From Erythroxylum novogranatense (Eukaryota; Streptophyta; Magnoliopsida; Malpighiales; Erythroxylaceae), in contig CM057231.1 in NCBI GenBank assembly GCA_029891385.1, positions 21,235,300 to 21,299,299 of the forward strand: DNA of 64,000 bases, given 5' to 3'. The stretch's first letter is position 1. Every line of letters begins with the position of its first letter. The translations under genes and the position numbers were made by a program. The notes below the pieces were generated by a model. The model searched no databases, was not told the origin of the DNA, and was given only the letters and a program-made list of their open reading frames with translations. Positions 44,605 through 56,003 of this stretch are shown in pieces.

Positions 44605-45540
44605 GCGACCATACGGAATCGAAATGCGAAATGAAGGGCGACAGAACACAAATACAGATAATCGACAAGAAGAGAGAGGTCGGTCAAGGGAAAGGAACGA
44701 CGGAAATACTGGGCAACAAGAAGACCGACCGGCTGGGGTCATCAATACGATATTTGGCGGAAATGCATCCGGGGGATCCACCACTAAAGGAAGAAAAAGA
44801 TATGCCAAACAGGTCGACAAAGACTTACACACCAAAAAGCCGAAGGAGAGCGACGGGGTGATATCATTTGATGAGTCCGACCTCAATGGAGTAAGTTGTC
44901 CTCATGACGATGCCCTCGTGGTAAATCTGAACATGGACGGATACGAGGTGAAACGGGTAATAATCGACACAGGCGGCTCGGTCGATTCTTTGTCTTACGA
45001 GGCCTTCAAGCAAATGAAGGTACCCGAGGAGCGACTATTACCTCTGACGGCCCCATTAAAGGAGTAACAAGGCGTCCACCCTACCGTTCGCCGGGTGTAT
45101 TTGAAGGTGAAGTTTGGAGAAACCATGTCAGATAGAAAGGGACGTTGAGTTCCTGGTCGTCAAGTTCCAAGGGGCATATAATGCAATAATCGGGCGAGCT
45201 ACTCAAAATGCCCTTAGATCGGTCGTCTCCACTTACTACCAAGTTATGAAGTTCCCGACACCCCACGGGGGGTAGGCACTGTCAGGGGTCAACAGAGAAT
45301 CACCAGGGAATGTTATTTAGCGGAGACTAAAACATTAGACGAGGCGGTAGTGCTGACGAGTTCTCTTGATGTAAGAACCAGCGAAGAGACGGAGAGGTTG
45401 AACCCAGTGGAAGAAACGCAGCGGGTCGTACTGGATGAATTCGATCCTTCTAAGTTCACAAACCTAGGTTCCGAAATGCAGAGGGACTGGTTAAAGGAAT
45501 CCTGATATTTGGTGAAAAACAAGTCAGTTTTGGGTACCGA
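44605..45540 (+). pseudogene. T1 aspartic protease region (broken)
   Basis: The protease active-site block reads VIIDTGGSVDSLSYEAFKQM (about 44958-45017), so the DTG is kept. The frame breaks at about 45060 and again between 45290 and 45540 compared with the sister element. Confidence 0.8.
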
Positions 45541-46330
45541 GCGACATGCCCGGAATTTCTCGATCAGTCGCATCGCACTCCCTCGGTATTCGGCATGACT
45601 GCAAGCCGATTAGACAAAAGAAGCGATGGCACAGTAAGGAGCGACAGGAAGTGATCGAGAAGGAAGTAGCGAAGTTCTTTGGAGGCGGTTTCATCCGAGA
45701 GGTCAAATATCCGAATGGCTTGCAATGTCGTTTTGGTGAAAAGAAGAAGCGGGAAGTGGAGAATGTACATAGATTTCACCGACTTGAACAAAGCATGTCC
45801 AAAAGAGCGACTTCCCTTTGCCTAAGATCGACCGGTAGTAGACTCCACCTCGGGCCATGAGCTACTCAGCTTTCTAGACGCTTTCTCGGGCTATCATCAG
45901 ATCCAAATGAGCCTGGAGGACGAAGAAAAAACCGCCTTCATAACCGACCAAGGCACATATTGCTTCCAAGTGATGCCTTTCGGTCTGAAAAATGTCGGGG
46001 CGAACTATCAACGGCTAGTCACAGAAGTCTTTAAAAAGCAGATTGGCCGAACTGTGGAAGCTTATGTAGACGATATGATGGTCAAAAGTAAGACGTCCGC
46101 GGAGCATGTACAAGATCTCCAGGAAGTCTTCCAGACTTTGAATAAATTCCAGATGAAGCTAAACTCGGAAAAATGCGTGTTCGGGGTGGCATCCGGAAAA
46201 TTTCTGGGGTTTATGATCACTCAGCGGGGAATCGAAGCTAATCCAGAAAAGATTGAGGCCATCATACAGATGCCTTCGCCGTAATGCCTGAAAGATGTTC
46301 AGATACTAACCGGGCGGGTAGTTTCACTGA
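45541..46330 (+). pseudogene. T1 reverse transcriptase (broken)
   Basis: RT blocks are split over frames. The N-terminal block is at 45546-45860. 45907-46284 contains ITDQGTYCFQVMPFGLKNVG, YVDDMMVKSK (catalytic YVDD kept) and SGKFLGFMITQRGIEANPEK. Small indels near 45720-45860 and a stop at 46282-46284 (TAA) break it. Confidence 0.9.
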
Positions 46331-47330
46331 GCAGGTTCATCTTCCGGCTAGGAGACAAGTGCCTCCCGTTTTTCAAAGTCCTGAGGAAAGCGAACGTGAC
46401 CCAGTTCCAATGGTCGGATGAGTGCGAGAAAGCTTTCCAACACTTAAAGCAATACTTGTCCAGCCCGCCTATTCTGCAAAGCCCGATAGAAGGAGAGAAT
46501 CTGATCCTATACTTGGCGGTTACGGAGGGGTTGATCAGCGCGGTACTTATCCGATCGGAAGGAAGCGAGCAGCATCCCGTCTACTATGTCAGTAAAGTGT
46601 TGACCGGGCCAGAAACGCGATATACGCTCATAGAGAAGCTCGCCCTCTCCTTGATAATGGCAGCCAGAAAGCTGAGGCCTTATTTCCAAAGTCATACTAT
46701 TGAGGTATGGACCGACCAACCGCTCAGACAGTGCCTTCAAAAGCTCGAAACTTCAGGTCGGCTGATAAAGTGGGCGGTAGAGCTGGGAGAGTTCGATATA
46801 CAATACAAGCCCCGCACGACCATTAAAGCGCAGGTGTTAGTAGACTTCATCGCAGAGATGAGCCAACCGAGCTCGAAGGACGAGCAGTTCCCCACCTGGA
46901 GCTTGTTTGTTGATGGATCATCCAATGCCGAGGGATGCGGAAAGGGAGTAGTGCTGGTCAGCCCGCATTTGAAAGAAAAGGTTGAGTACGCCCTTCGGCT
47001 AGAATTCAAAGCCTCCAATAACGAGGCAGAATATGAGGCTCTGATAGCCGGCCTCCAACTCGCCAAGGAGATGGAGGTGAAGCACTGAAGATATATAGCG
47101 ACGACCAGTGGTGGTCGGCCAAGTCTTTAGGCGAAGATGAGGCCAAGGAACAACATGATCAAGTATCTGGAGCTAGTAAAGCAGAGTTGAGCAATTTGAA
47201 GCGACTCAATCAGCGAGAATAGAACGAGCTCAAACGCTAAAGCGGATGCGCTCTCGAAAATGGCTTCCGATCGTGATGCCATAAATAACGTTCAGTCGAA
47301 CGACTTGATCGGCTAGCATTGTAAAACCGA
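46331..47330 (+). pseudogene. T1 RNase H plus second (archaeal-type) RNase H
   Basis: 46396-46860 is the standard RT-linked RNase H, with YYVSKVLTGPETRY and EVWTDQPLRQ. 46890-47088 starts a second RNase H, with WSLFVDGSSNAEGCGKGVVL and NNEAEYEALIAGLQLA. Two RNase H domains in one pol are typical of the Tat lineage. The second domain is broken by frameshifts after 47085. Confidence 0.88.
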
Positions 47331-47367
47331 GGAAGTTCTCAACGTAAATCTTGGTCGGTCGAGTTGA

Positions 47368-48572
47368 ATGAAACAATTACACAATTACCTTTTAGAAGGA
47401 AAACAACCAGAAGACGCATCGGAAGCCAAGAAACTAAGAATAAAGGCCGCCGAGTACACAGTAGTTAACGGCACTCTGTATAAGAGGTCCTATGACTGGC
47501 CACTACTTCGATGCTTGAACGAGGAAGAAGCCGAGCAGGCAATAGCTGAAGTCCACGAAGGGATGTGCGGAAATCACATAGGGGGCAGAATGTTGGCTCA
47601 CCGATTGATCAGACAGGGGTACTACTGGCCGAAAATGAGAAGAGATTGTCAAGAAAGGTCGACCGATGTGAGGCCTGCCAGAGAAACAACAGTCTGTCCC
47701 ACCAGCCGACCGAACGAATGCAAATCGTGAGCCATCCTATCCCTTTCGCTCAGTGGGGAATGGATATATTGGGGCCTTTCCCCCTCGGTCCCGGGCAAAA
47801 GAAATTCCTGATAGTGGCAGTGGAGTATTTCACCAAGTGGGTAGAAGCGGAGTCTGTCGCTACAATCACCGAGGGGAAGGTGGAAAGTTTCATTAAGAAA
47901 AATATACTATGCCGCTTCGGGATGCCTATGGTGTTGGTCACAGATAATGGTCGACAGTTCGACAACTGCAAGTTTAGAGATTTCTGCGACCGACTAAAGA
48001 TCAAGCTACGGTTGACTTCGGTAGCCCATCCCCAAAGCAACGGTCTCATGGAGAACACCAACAAAAGATAATGGCGCCCTCAAGAAGCGCTGGACGGTAG
48101 AAAAAGACAGGTGGAAGAAATAGGCAAGTATTGTGGGCATATAGAACCACACGAACAGAGCCACGGGGAGACCCGTTCAGATGACCTTGAGGCGAAGCCA
48201 CAGTTCGATGAAAGCGGCATTGCACAATCGAGAGGGTGTCGGGCTATGAGGAAGAGTGGAATGATGAAGCCCAGAGCGAGCTCGTTCTCCTTAGCGAGGA
48301 TAGAGAAAGGGCGCCGCGCTCGAAGCCATCGAGCAAAAGACGACCAAGTTCTATAATGAAGGGAAAGCCGAAGCGATGTAAAGGTAGGTGGGTACGCCCC
48401 ACGAAAAGCCGAGGTGGCTGGAAAGCATCCAGGAAAGCTCTGACAGACGTGGGAAGGACCCTATCGAGTGATTAAGCAAGTCGGGCATGGTTCTTACGTC
48501 CTCAGCGATGAGAAAGGGAAGATTCTACCGAGGCCTTAGAACTCACAGAATTTGAAGGCTTTCTACCAATAA
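47368..48572 (+). pseudogene. T1 integrase (broken)
   Basis: Zinc-binding part with HIGGRMLAHRLIRQGYYWP and CEACQRN. Core with GMDILGPF, VTDNGRQFDN and HPQSNGLMENTN, so the D-D-E residues are visible. The core frame ends at 48069-48071 after an indel. The C-terminal part is recognisable to about 48572 (VGHGSYVL, KILPRP) in shifted frames. Confidence 0.88.
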
Positions 48573-48760
48573 ATAAGTTTTATTTTAGTTAATCTTCCCT
48601 TATTACCATTTTTGTATGCAACGCGTGGGAACCTTTTTTCCGTCCCCGCCAGACGGGTTTTTAACGGCCCATGCCTTTGTTATCATCAATAAAGCGATTT
48701 TCAGATTTCTCGGCAATGTAAAGCTCCATTACGCGTGACAAAGAATAAAAATTCAATCAA

Positions 48761-49615
48761 CCATCGCCATTGCCCGGCATGCTCCATAGGCCGACTTCGG
48801 TCGGTCGGATCGCCAGGATGAGATCCCTGGGTCCCTCGCCATCGCCATTGCCCGGCATGCTCATAGGCCGACTTCGATCGGTCGGGTCGCCAGGACGACA
48901 TCCCTGGGTCCCTCGCCATCGCCATTGCCCGGCATGCTCCATAGGCCGACTTCGGTCGGTCGGGTCACCAGGACAAGATCCCTGGGTCCCTCGCTATCGC
49001 CATTGCCCGGCATGCTCATAGGCCGACTTCGGTCGGTCGGGTCGCCAGGACGAGATCCCTGGGTCCCTCGCCATCGCCATTGCTCGACATGCTCCATAGG
49101 CCGACTTCAGTCGGTCGGGTCGCCAGGACGAGATCCCTGGGTCCCTCGCCATCGCCATTGCCCGGCATGCTCATAGGCTGACTTCGGTCGGTCGGTCGGG
49201 TCGCCAGGACGAGATCCCTGGGTCCCTCGTCATCGCCATTGCCCGGCATGCTCCATAGGTCGACTTCGGTCGGTCGGGTCGCCAGGATGAGATCCCTGGG
49301 TACCTCGCCATCGCCATTGCCCGGCATGCTCATAGGTCGACTTCGGTCGGTCGGGTCGCCAGGACGAGATCCCTGGGTCCCTCGCCATCGCCATTGCCCG
49401 GCATGCTCCATAGGCCGACTTCGGTCGGTCGGGTCGCCAGGACGAGATCCCTGGGTCCCTCGCCATCGCCATTGCCCGGCATTCTCCATAGGCCGACTTC
49501 GGTCGGCCGGGTCGCCAGGACGAGATCCCTGGGTCCCTTGCCATCGCCATTGCTCGGCATTCTCCATAGACCGACTACGATCGATCGGGTCGCCAAGACG
49601 AGATCTTTGGGACCC
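48761..49615. repeat. Minisatellite, about 11 copies of a 76-81 bp unit, in T1
   Basis: Units start CCATCGCCATTGCCCGGCAT at or near 48761, 48839, 48916, 48994, 49071, 49149, 49230, 49308, 49385, 49463 and 49541. The core CGGTCGGTCGGGTCGCCAGG is related to the array at 61675-62340 in the sister element. It sits between integrase and the antisense gene, where Tat elements are known to carry hypervariable tandem repeats. The 78-bp period is a multiple of three, which creates long but meaningless frames. Confidence 0.95.
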
Positions 49616-49793
49616 CAAATCGAACTCTACTATACGTCGACTTTGAAATCGACCGACTATGAGCAATTTCATCGTAACTCAACATACATTGAAAGTAAAG
49701 AGTATGAATACGGAAAGAGACATCAGAAAGAAATGAAGCAAAGGTAAAGATTATATTGATAAAGTGGCCACAGTCCTGGCCCACCAGTGAGCT

Positions 49794-52099
49794 TCAAAAC
49801 TCTGTAGAGAGAGAATACCCAGGGGAGTATACAGGGGAAGCCCCGGAATCAAGAGGGAAAGTCGAAGCGGGGACAGAAGCATCATCAGGAGGAAGCTCGT
49901 CCTCCTCGGTCGAGCTAAGGTCCATCTCTTCATTCGAGACCGGGCCCCGCTCCTCCAGAGCTCTCTCCATCACTTCCTCTAGAGAAAGGCCAAGAGCGAT
50001 AGGAAGCAACGGTTCGGCAAAGTTCTCGAACGAAGGACCATCCGACCCCTCAGGAACGCAGGCGTTATAACAATTCTTCAGGATCATGAGGGCTAGGTCG
50101 CAGGAGTACTCCAAGCACTCGTCCTGCAAGAATCACCTCTGCCACCGCAGGATCGCCTCAATCCTTTGTTCCTTCACGGAGGCTTGCACCCTCCTCAACA
50201 TGTCCTCGGTTTGGGCATAGTCTCGGAGAGCTTTCTCCTTCAGCACCCTCTCCGACTCCCACTGCCCCCGCAACACTGTATACTCCTCGGACAGCTTGCT
50301 CCTCGCCGCCATCTCCTTGGTGAGCTGAGCTCTCAAGGCACGCATCTCCTCCTCCCCTGTATCAACCTGGGCTTTCAAAACATTTGCCGCCTCCTCCCGA
50401 CTCTTCTTCTCCTCCTCTAAAGAAGAGTTCTGAGCTTTGAGAAGGTCTCTCTCCTCTTCTACCTTCGAAAGCTCGTCCTTCAGAGCCTGCATCTGCTCTT
50501 GAAGGTCCTGAACCTCATTGTCCAGATCATCCAAACGTTGCACCGCCTCGAACGACATCATTGAGCTCCTCAGGCAAGTACGCAAGAGCAGAGACCCCAT
50601 ATCCTTGTTGCTCTTCTGGTCAAGTTTTTCCCCGTCCACGGGAGGAGTAATCCTTTCCATGATATGTCGGACAACGTCGACGTCAGTAGTTGAGGAGTCC
50701 CTGGGCAGCTTGATCAGAGACTCCCATAGCCCGACGTCACCCGTCTTCCCTTTTCCCTTGAGTTGGCCCGAAGGACGGGGAGATTGGTCGACCACAGAAG
50801 GACAAACAGCCACCAAAGAGCAAGGAGACCGGTCGGCCACGGGGGAATTGGAAGATCGGTCGTCCACAGGAGAAGGTCGGCCAGTTACCCAGACCCCCCT
50901 CCTCCTTTTAAGAGGTCGTTCAACCTCCTCCCCCTCTTCCTCAATCACAACCATGCTCGGACCAGGAGGGACGACTACAGCAGGCGCCGCCAATGGTTCG
51001 GGGACGGTAGGAGGAACATCATACCACCCGGGAGCAATGGGTCGAGCAACCCACGAACTAGCCTCTCCCCTCTCCGTCTGTCCTCTAGCCTCCGAGGACC
51101 CGGCAACCTTACGCTTACCCTTGGCGGACTTGGGGGGGCCGGGAAAAGTGTTAACCTTGACCATGGCTGCGCAAACAAAGAAAGCAAGTTAGAAATCGAA
51201 CAAAAACCTACAAGCAAGGAAAACAATTCAACCATGAGGGGTCAACCAGGCGGAGCGGTTTCCTCTCCTAGCCCGCTAACTCGTGGCGGGGGATCAATCA
51301 GAAGCGAGTCGGCTGAGACCCCTCCGCCGTATCCCGAAATAAGCCGAGCGAAGTTATACTGGCCGAGCTCCTTTATACGGCCGACCACTTCTCGTTCCTC
51401 TCTAGAAAGGAACAGACTTGATGAGTCATTCCATCGCTCGGCTTGGGGATACCTCCACGGCTGGGACTCGGAAGCAGCCCCCGGTGGCTTCACGAAGAAG
51501 TATTTAGTTCGCCAGCCAGTAATTTTGCCAGACGTCCCGGCTGGGCGATACCGGGCATCCTTATACATCAGGGAAGGGATCCCACCCCCAGAGCTCGGAC
51601 TCTGGCTCATTCTCAAGAAGTGACGCAAGATGCCGATTGAAGGCGGACAACCAAATTGGTGGCACAACAAAGCAAGCCCATTTATGAACCTCCACCCATT
51701 CGGAGGAATCTGACTCGGCCTTAACTGGTATCCAACGCACACTTCATCCACGATCGGGGCATACGGTAGCCTCAGGCCGCCGACCGAGAAAAAATACTCC
51801 GAAACGGCGAACCACCCACCTGCATTATCGCCAATTCCTTCATTCCCCGAGGCCAACCTAGGCTCCCAGTCCCGAGGAACGTTATTCCTAAGAATCGACC
51901 GCCTCAACTCCGCCGCGGACATCCTCGATCTACCTTTGGGCAGCTCCCTCACCACCAGCCCATCTTTCCGCTCTCTTGTCGCAATCTCTTCAACATCTCC
52001 CAACCTCGACATCGCAGTCGCCCCAACCATAACCTCCGACGACCTCTCGTCAACACTATCGCTTGAAGAAACCCCACTCCGGGAACCAATAGACGACAT
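49794..52099 (-). CDS. T1 antisense gene (Tat aORF), two exons, one internal stop
   Basis: Exon 1 is 52099-51247 and exon 2 runs from 51166. An 80-bp GT-AG intron (51246-51167) joins the two open frames without a shift. The first part (about residues 90-260) has GGLRLPYAPIVDEV, NGWRFINGLALLCHQFGC and GWRTKYFFVKPPG, the pattern of the plant putative gypsy-type transposon domain (PF04195). A Pro/Ser-rich linker and a long coiled coil (about 50540-50160) follow. TGA at 50133-50135 stops the frame after 628 residues. The same frame is open again to 49794 and that part is conserved in the sister element, so the stop is probably a CGA-to-TGA change. Full length would be about 740 residues. Function unknown. 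Confidence 0.75.
51167..51246 (-). other. Intron of the T1 antisense gene
   Basis: Donor G then GTTGACC, acceptor TTTGCGCAG then CC. Removing 80 bases keeps the frame (GCC codon across the junction). Without splicing exon 1 ends at TGA 51244-51242. Confidence 0.65.
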
Positions 52100-52292
52100 G
52101 ACTCACTAGGAGGAAATTTAGAAGAGGAGAATGAAGGAAACGGACGTACCTATTTAGTGGAAAAAGATCGGAGGTTTGCGCAATGCCAAAGAAAACTTCT
52201 GGAAACTGAAAGTAAGAGAGTGCGGAGGAAAGCAAGAAGACAAGCAAGAATGAAATGAGAGTGAAGAAAGCGCAAACCGTCATCATTACGAA

Positions 52293-52300
52293 AATTTATA
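52293..52300 (-). promoter_or_regulatory. TATA box of the antisense gene
   Basis: TATAAATT on the minus strand. A start about 30 bases downstream (about 52265) would make 52099 the first ATG of the transcript: no other minus-strand ATG lies between 52265 and 52099. Confidence 0.5.
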
Positions 52301-52764
52301 GGAAAGCGTTTTAAGCGCGATCCAGTGAAACTTCGGCGTGGAGAGAATCCAGCGCTCCCGAACACGCGTCTCGATCGAGCGGAACCGATTAGGGTTAATC
52401 GAAATGCGGAAGGCGCGGCGGTTGAAAGGGCGTGAGGGACGGTGGGTAATGACTCTAAAGACGATCGTTTGATTCGAAAATTTGTCGAGACGGCGTGCGC
52501 CGTCAAATAATAAATGCCTCAAATGCCTTCACGCGCCCGCCAATGGAGACAACTAGTCGGCACCCGACCAATTGGAACTACCCGGGCTGTCCCATGGCCG
52601 GGCTATAACAGCATTGCCCGACCGACCGATCATTCCATTTAGCTGACCAACAGACGAGCTATGTCTCAAGGCTCAACCGATCGTCCCAACGCCGAGTCGT
52701 CCTATGACCGAGCTATACAACCTCTGCATACTCCTCCGACCCTTCTCTTCGCTCAGACTCGAGG

Positions 52765-52778
52765 AGTAGGGGGGCTTA
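52765..52778 (+). other. Polypurine tract of T1
   Basis: AGTAGGGGGGCTTA directly before the 3' LTR. Confidence 0.7.
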
Positions 52779-53210
52779 TGGTCGGGTCGACCGTGCTGGG
52801 CCCGGACCTAGTCAAGACGACCCATGGGTCGATCGGTCCATTCATCAAAGATCAGTCTCCTACCCAATGGCTATGTCGAGCCCAAGCCCAATCCACGCTC
52901 TCCTCAGCCCGTCTCCATGAGAGAGACCTCCATGCACACGACGTGAAGACCTAAACCTAGCTATTGCTCCATATATAAGGTATTTTTTCCCATAATTGAG
53001 GTACGAGATCAGAACCTAATTTGTTTTTCTCTGCATCGATTCTCACCTTCACCGTAAAACTTACTTGGCGTCGGAGGGCTAATCGGGACATCACCCCCGA
53101 CGAGCCTTCCTTGTTTTGCAGGTATATTTACGTCGAAGAATAACGTAGAAGGTTGCCAACTCATGGATCCAAACGACAACGCACCATTCAGCCTGAATCC
53201 GGCAGAACCA
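52779..53210 (+). repeat. 3' LTR of T1
   Basis: 432 bp, TATA box near 52970. It ends CCGGCAGAACCA followed by the duplication AATAG. Its ATG at 53163 is in the same relative position as 43128. Confidence 0.96.
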
Positions 53211-53215
53211 AATAG

Positions 53216-54091
53216 AATTTGAGATATCGATGCAAGTTCTTCCCTTCTTAATTATATAAATTCATATATGAAAGAGGATGAAAGTAAGTTCTTTCAAATT
53301 TGACTATTTGTCCTTTGATCTAATTTTTATTCTTATTTTATGATATAATTATATTCATATTCATATTTTCTATTTTTATATGTTTTTTATGTGTGTATTT
53401 TGTGTTTATATTTATATGTTTTTGTTGATACCAGATAAAGAAATCTTCGTTTTCATTTCCTTTGTGATGAACCTAAGAGAAGGGAGACATATCAAACTAA
53501 GTATTCACTTAAGATTATATTTTCTTAGGACTTTTTTGAACGTACAATTCAATTTTGATAGTAATATTTCATTTTAGTTGAAAAAGGCAATCAAAAGTTT
53601 GAGAGTAGTATAAGTGATCAAGGTTGGTAAACTATATCATGGGAGAAAATTTTGCACAGGCTTCTATTAGTATCAATGGTTGGCTCTGTGATTTTGCCTA
53701 TCTCTATTTCAATGAGCTAAAACAAAGGCTCTTGTTTTTTATTGAAAAATAGTTCGACTAAGTTTGCAATGAGTTTGGGAGAGCTTAAGAAAAATCTTTT
53801 TTTATTCTCATTTTTTTAAAAGAATTTATTTTATAATTTGTTACATAAGGATTCAAAAAACAATGGATCTCCACTTAGACAAGCAAATCGTTGATAAAAC
53901 TTTAAATAAAATTCTCTTTTGACTCTATTTTTACACATTATCATTCCAGAAAAACAAGAAACTGAAAAAAGCTATACATGTCAATCTGAAAAGAATCAAT
54001 AGAAAAAGAAACATTTATAAGTGATCACTGTAGTTCTCAAAATAGATGAAAAGGAAAGAAGAAACATAGATCAATTAAGTCATCTAGGTAA
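53216..54091. other. AT-rich host DNA
   Basis: Continues the DNA left of T1 (before 42738). No gene is recognised. The short frame at 53380-53577 is hydrophobic by AT bias only. Confidence 0.5.
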
Positions 54092-54332
54092 GATTTTGAA
54101 ACTCGAACCGGACGTTGAATTGAAGGTTTTATTGGTCATCGGTTCGATCACTAATTGAATCGGTATGACATCATAATTATGCAATAATTATATTTAATTA
54201 TATATAATATTAGTAATATTAAAAAATATAAAATATATCAAATAATATAAATAAATAAAAATAAAAATTATTTATATTTATTTATATTATTTGAACCGAT
54301 CAAACCAGCTAATCCGGTCCAAGTTTCAAAAC
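54092..54332. mobile_element. MITE-like element with terminal inverted repeats
   Basis: Ends GATTTTGAAACTCGAACCGG (54092-54111) and CCGGTCCAAGTTTCAAAAC (54314-54332) are inverted repeats with about two mismatches. The inside is AT-rich, total about 241 bp, without coding capacity. Subterminal GGTTCGATC (54144-54152) and GAACCGATC (54292-54300) are also inverted. I cannot define the target duplication, so the superfamily is open. Confidence 0.75.
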
Positions 54333-55652
54333 AGAGCTTCTAAAGACTTGTTCAAGAATAAAAAAGTGGTAAATACAATAGAACAAGAATTTGTCCCATC
54401 TTTACCCAAAAAAAAAAAAAAATTGTCCCAACGATAAGGATTTCGTAAATGTTTAATTGAAAAAAATGAGAAAGTTTAAAATACTTAAGTTTTTTTTATA
54501 TACTTTGATGCATTGAATTCATCAGAGTACATGATTCATTAGACAAGTATGATAACTTTTTTTTATAATTCGTCAAATTTATGTAGGACAAATAACATTA
54601 AGTAATTTTTTGATAAAACAAAAGAATTTTTTCTTTTCTCTTATATTTACTACGACAACAAGTAATCAAATTATTACTATACTTATTCATTTTCCTTATC
54701 TTCCAACTGCAAGATGACTCCAAAAGGATGCATGTATCTTTTCTACCAATTGAGGCCCTCTCTTCACTACCTCCATGGGATGGGCTACATAGTTCACAAC
54801 GACTCTTTTTTTCTTTGTTTTGATTCATCTCGACTTTTTTAGCAAGAAGAATAGAACAAATGAAAAGAAAGATACATAAAACAAATAAAATATTCAAAAA
54901 TAAATGCAATTTTCATAAAATTATATATTCTTAATTAATGTAAATCTTTTGAAAATATTTCACAAAGTCAACCCAAAAAGTAAAAGCTGGTCAAATGATA
55001 TAATCAAAATATTAGAAGAAAATGTTTTTTATAAAAAATGAAAGAAATTTTCAGTTTATGAACTGTAAGAATTCATACACAAAGAAAAAGCATAGAGACT
55101 TATCATAAAATTATTACGAGACTTATCAAAGAGAATTATTTGAGCTTCTTTTGAATTATTAACTTGCATATTTTGAGACTGATTTTAAACTTGCATTAAT
55201 TACGTTTATATTAAAAGATTATAAGATTTGACATTTTACATTTATATGGACTAAAATATATAATCATAAATTTTATTGGTTACATATTACATAGGATTTT
55301 TTTACAAGTCTTCTATTTTCAAACAATTAATTACTAGTCTGATTTGAATTTTTATTCATTTTTTGACATTCAACAATGTAAATCTACTAAAATTTCTATT
55401 GTTAGATTTGATCATAGCCGGTTTTCATAACGCTTTATTAAAGTTTTAAAATAAAAAGTTATAAAATTAAGAGTCAATTTATATATTAAATATAAGAAGA
55501 ATAGCAAACATGTGGATCATAATAATTGTAACCATAAATGAAGGTATTCGAATATATACTTTTATTTCATTCATTTTAATAATTTTTTAATTTTCTATAA
55601 ATTATTTAAAAATATATTTTGAATAATTTGAATGAAAGGTATTTATATTTAG
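54333..55652. other. AT-rich intergenic DNA, nothing recognised
   Basis: No gene or repeat boundary is seen. A minus-strand frame at 54598-54909 has no recognisable domain. Confidence 0.5.
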
Positions 55653-56003
55653 TTAGGTCGGCTGTGCTAGGCCCAGGTCCAAGTCTATGCTTCCACGGCC
55701 CGTTCGCAGGAAGAAATCTATCATGCATACGTAAAGACCTACGTAAAGACTTAGACCTAGCATCTATTTCATATATAAAGTACTACTTTGCCATGATACA
55801 GGTACGACATTCAGAACCCTGACTTTCTTTGTTTACAGCGACCAAAACCCTCACAAAAAGACTAACTTGAGCGTCGGAGGGGCCTGCCGGCTATCAACTT
55901 CCGGCGTGCCTTGTGCTGTTTTACAGGTATTCTCTTGCTAAAGACAACCAGCCTCATGGATCCAAACGGCAGTGCTCAGCTTCACCAGAATCAGGCAAAA
56001 CTA
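55653..56003 (+). repeat. 5' LTR of T2
   Basis: About 351 bp. The left boundary (TTAGGTCGGCTGTGCTAGG) is set by alignment to T1 and is uncertain by a few bases. It ends GGCAAAACTA (TA where CA is expected). It has a TATATAAAG-like TATA box at about 55772 and a stem (55872-55877 with 55911-55916). No left duplication could be tested. Confidence 0.8.

Larger units (their letters stand above)
42743..53210 (+). mobile_element. Complete Tat-lineage Ty3 retrotransposon (element T1)
   Basis: 10,468 bp with LTRs 42743-43176 and 52779-53210, both TGGTCGG to AGAACCA, and duplication AATAG on both sides (42738-42742 and 53211-53215). By eye the LTRs differ at roughly 20 positions plus a few short indels, so the insertion is not recent. 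Order: PBS, gag, protease, RT, RNase H, second RNase H, integrase, minisatellite, antisense gene (minus strand), polypurine tract. A second RNase H and an antisense ORF are known marks of the Tat lineage of plant Ty3 elements. Confidence 0.96.

Noticed and set aside
48761..49615. CRISPR-like regular repeat
   Set aside because: There are no unique spacers: units are contiguous and the DNA is a plant retroelement.
49016..49672. Long frames on both strands through the 78-bp minisatellite
   Set aside because: The period is a multiple of three, so any open unit gives a long repeated frame. No domain or start context supports a protein.
50763..51623. Plus-strand frame of 286 codons opposite the antisense gene
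   Set aside because: It is the mirror of the antisense exons, has no domain, and covers the intron of the better supported gene.
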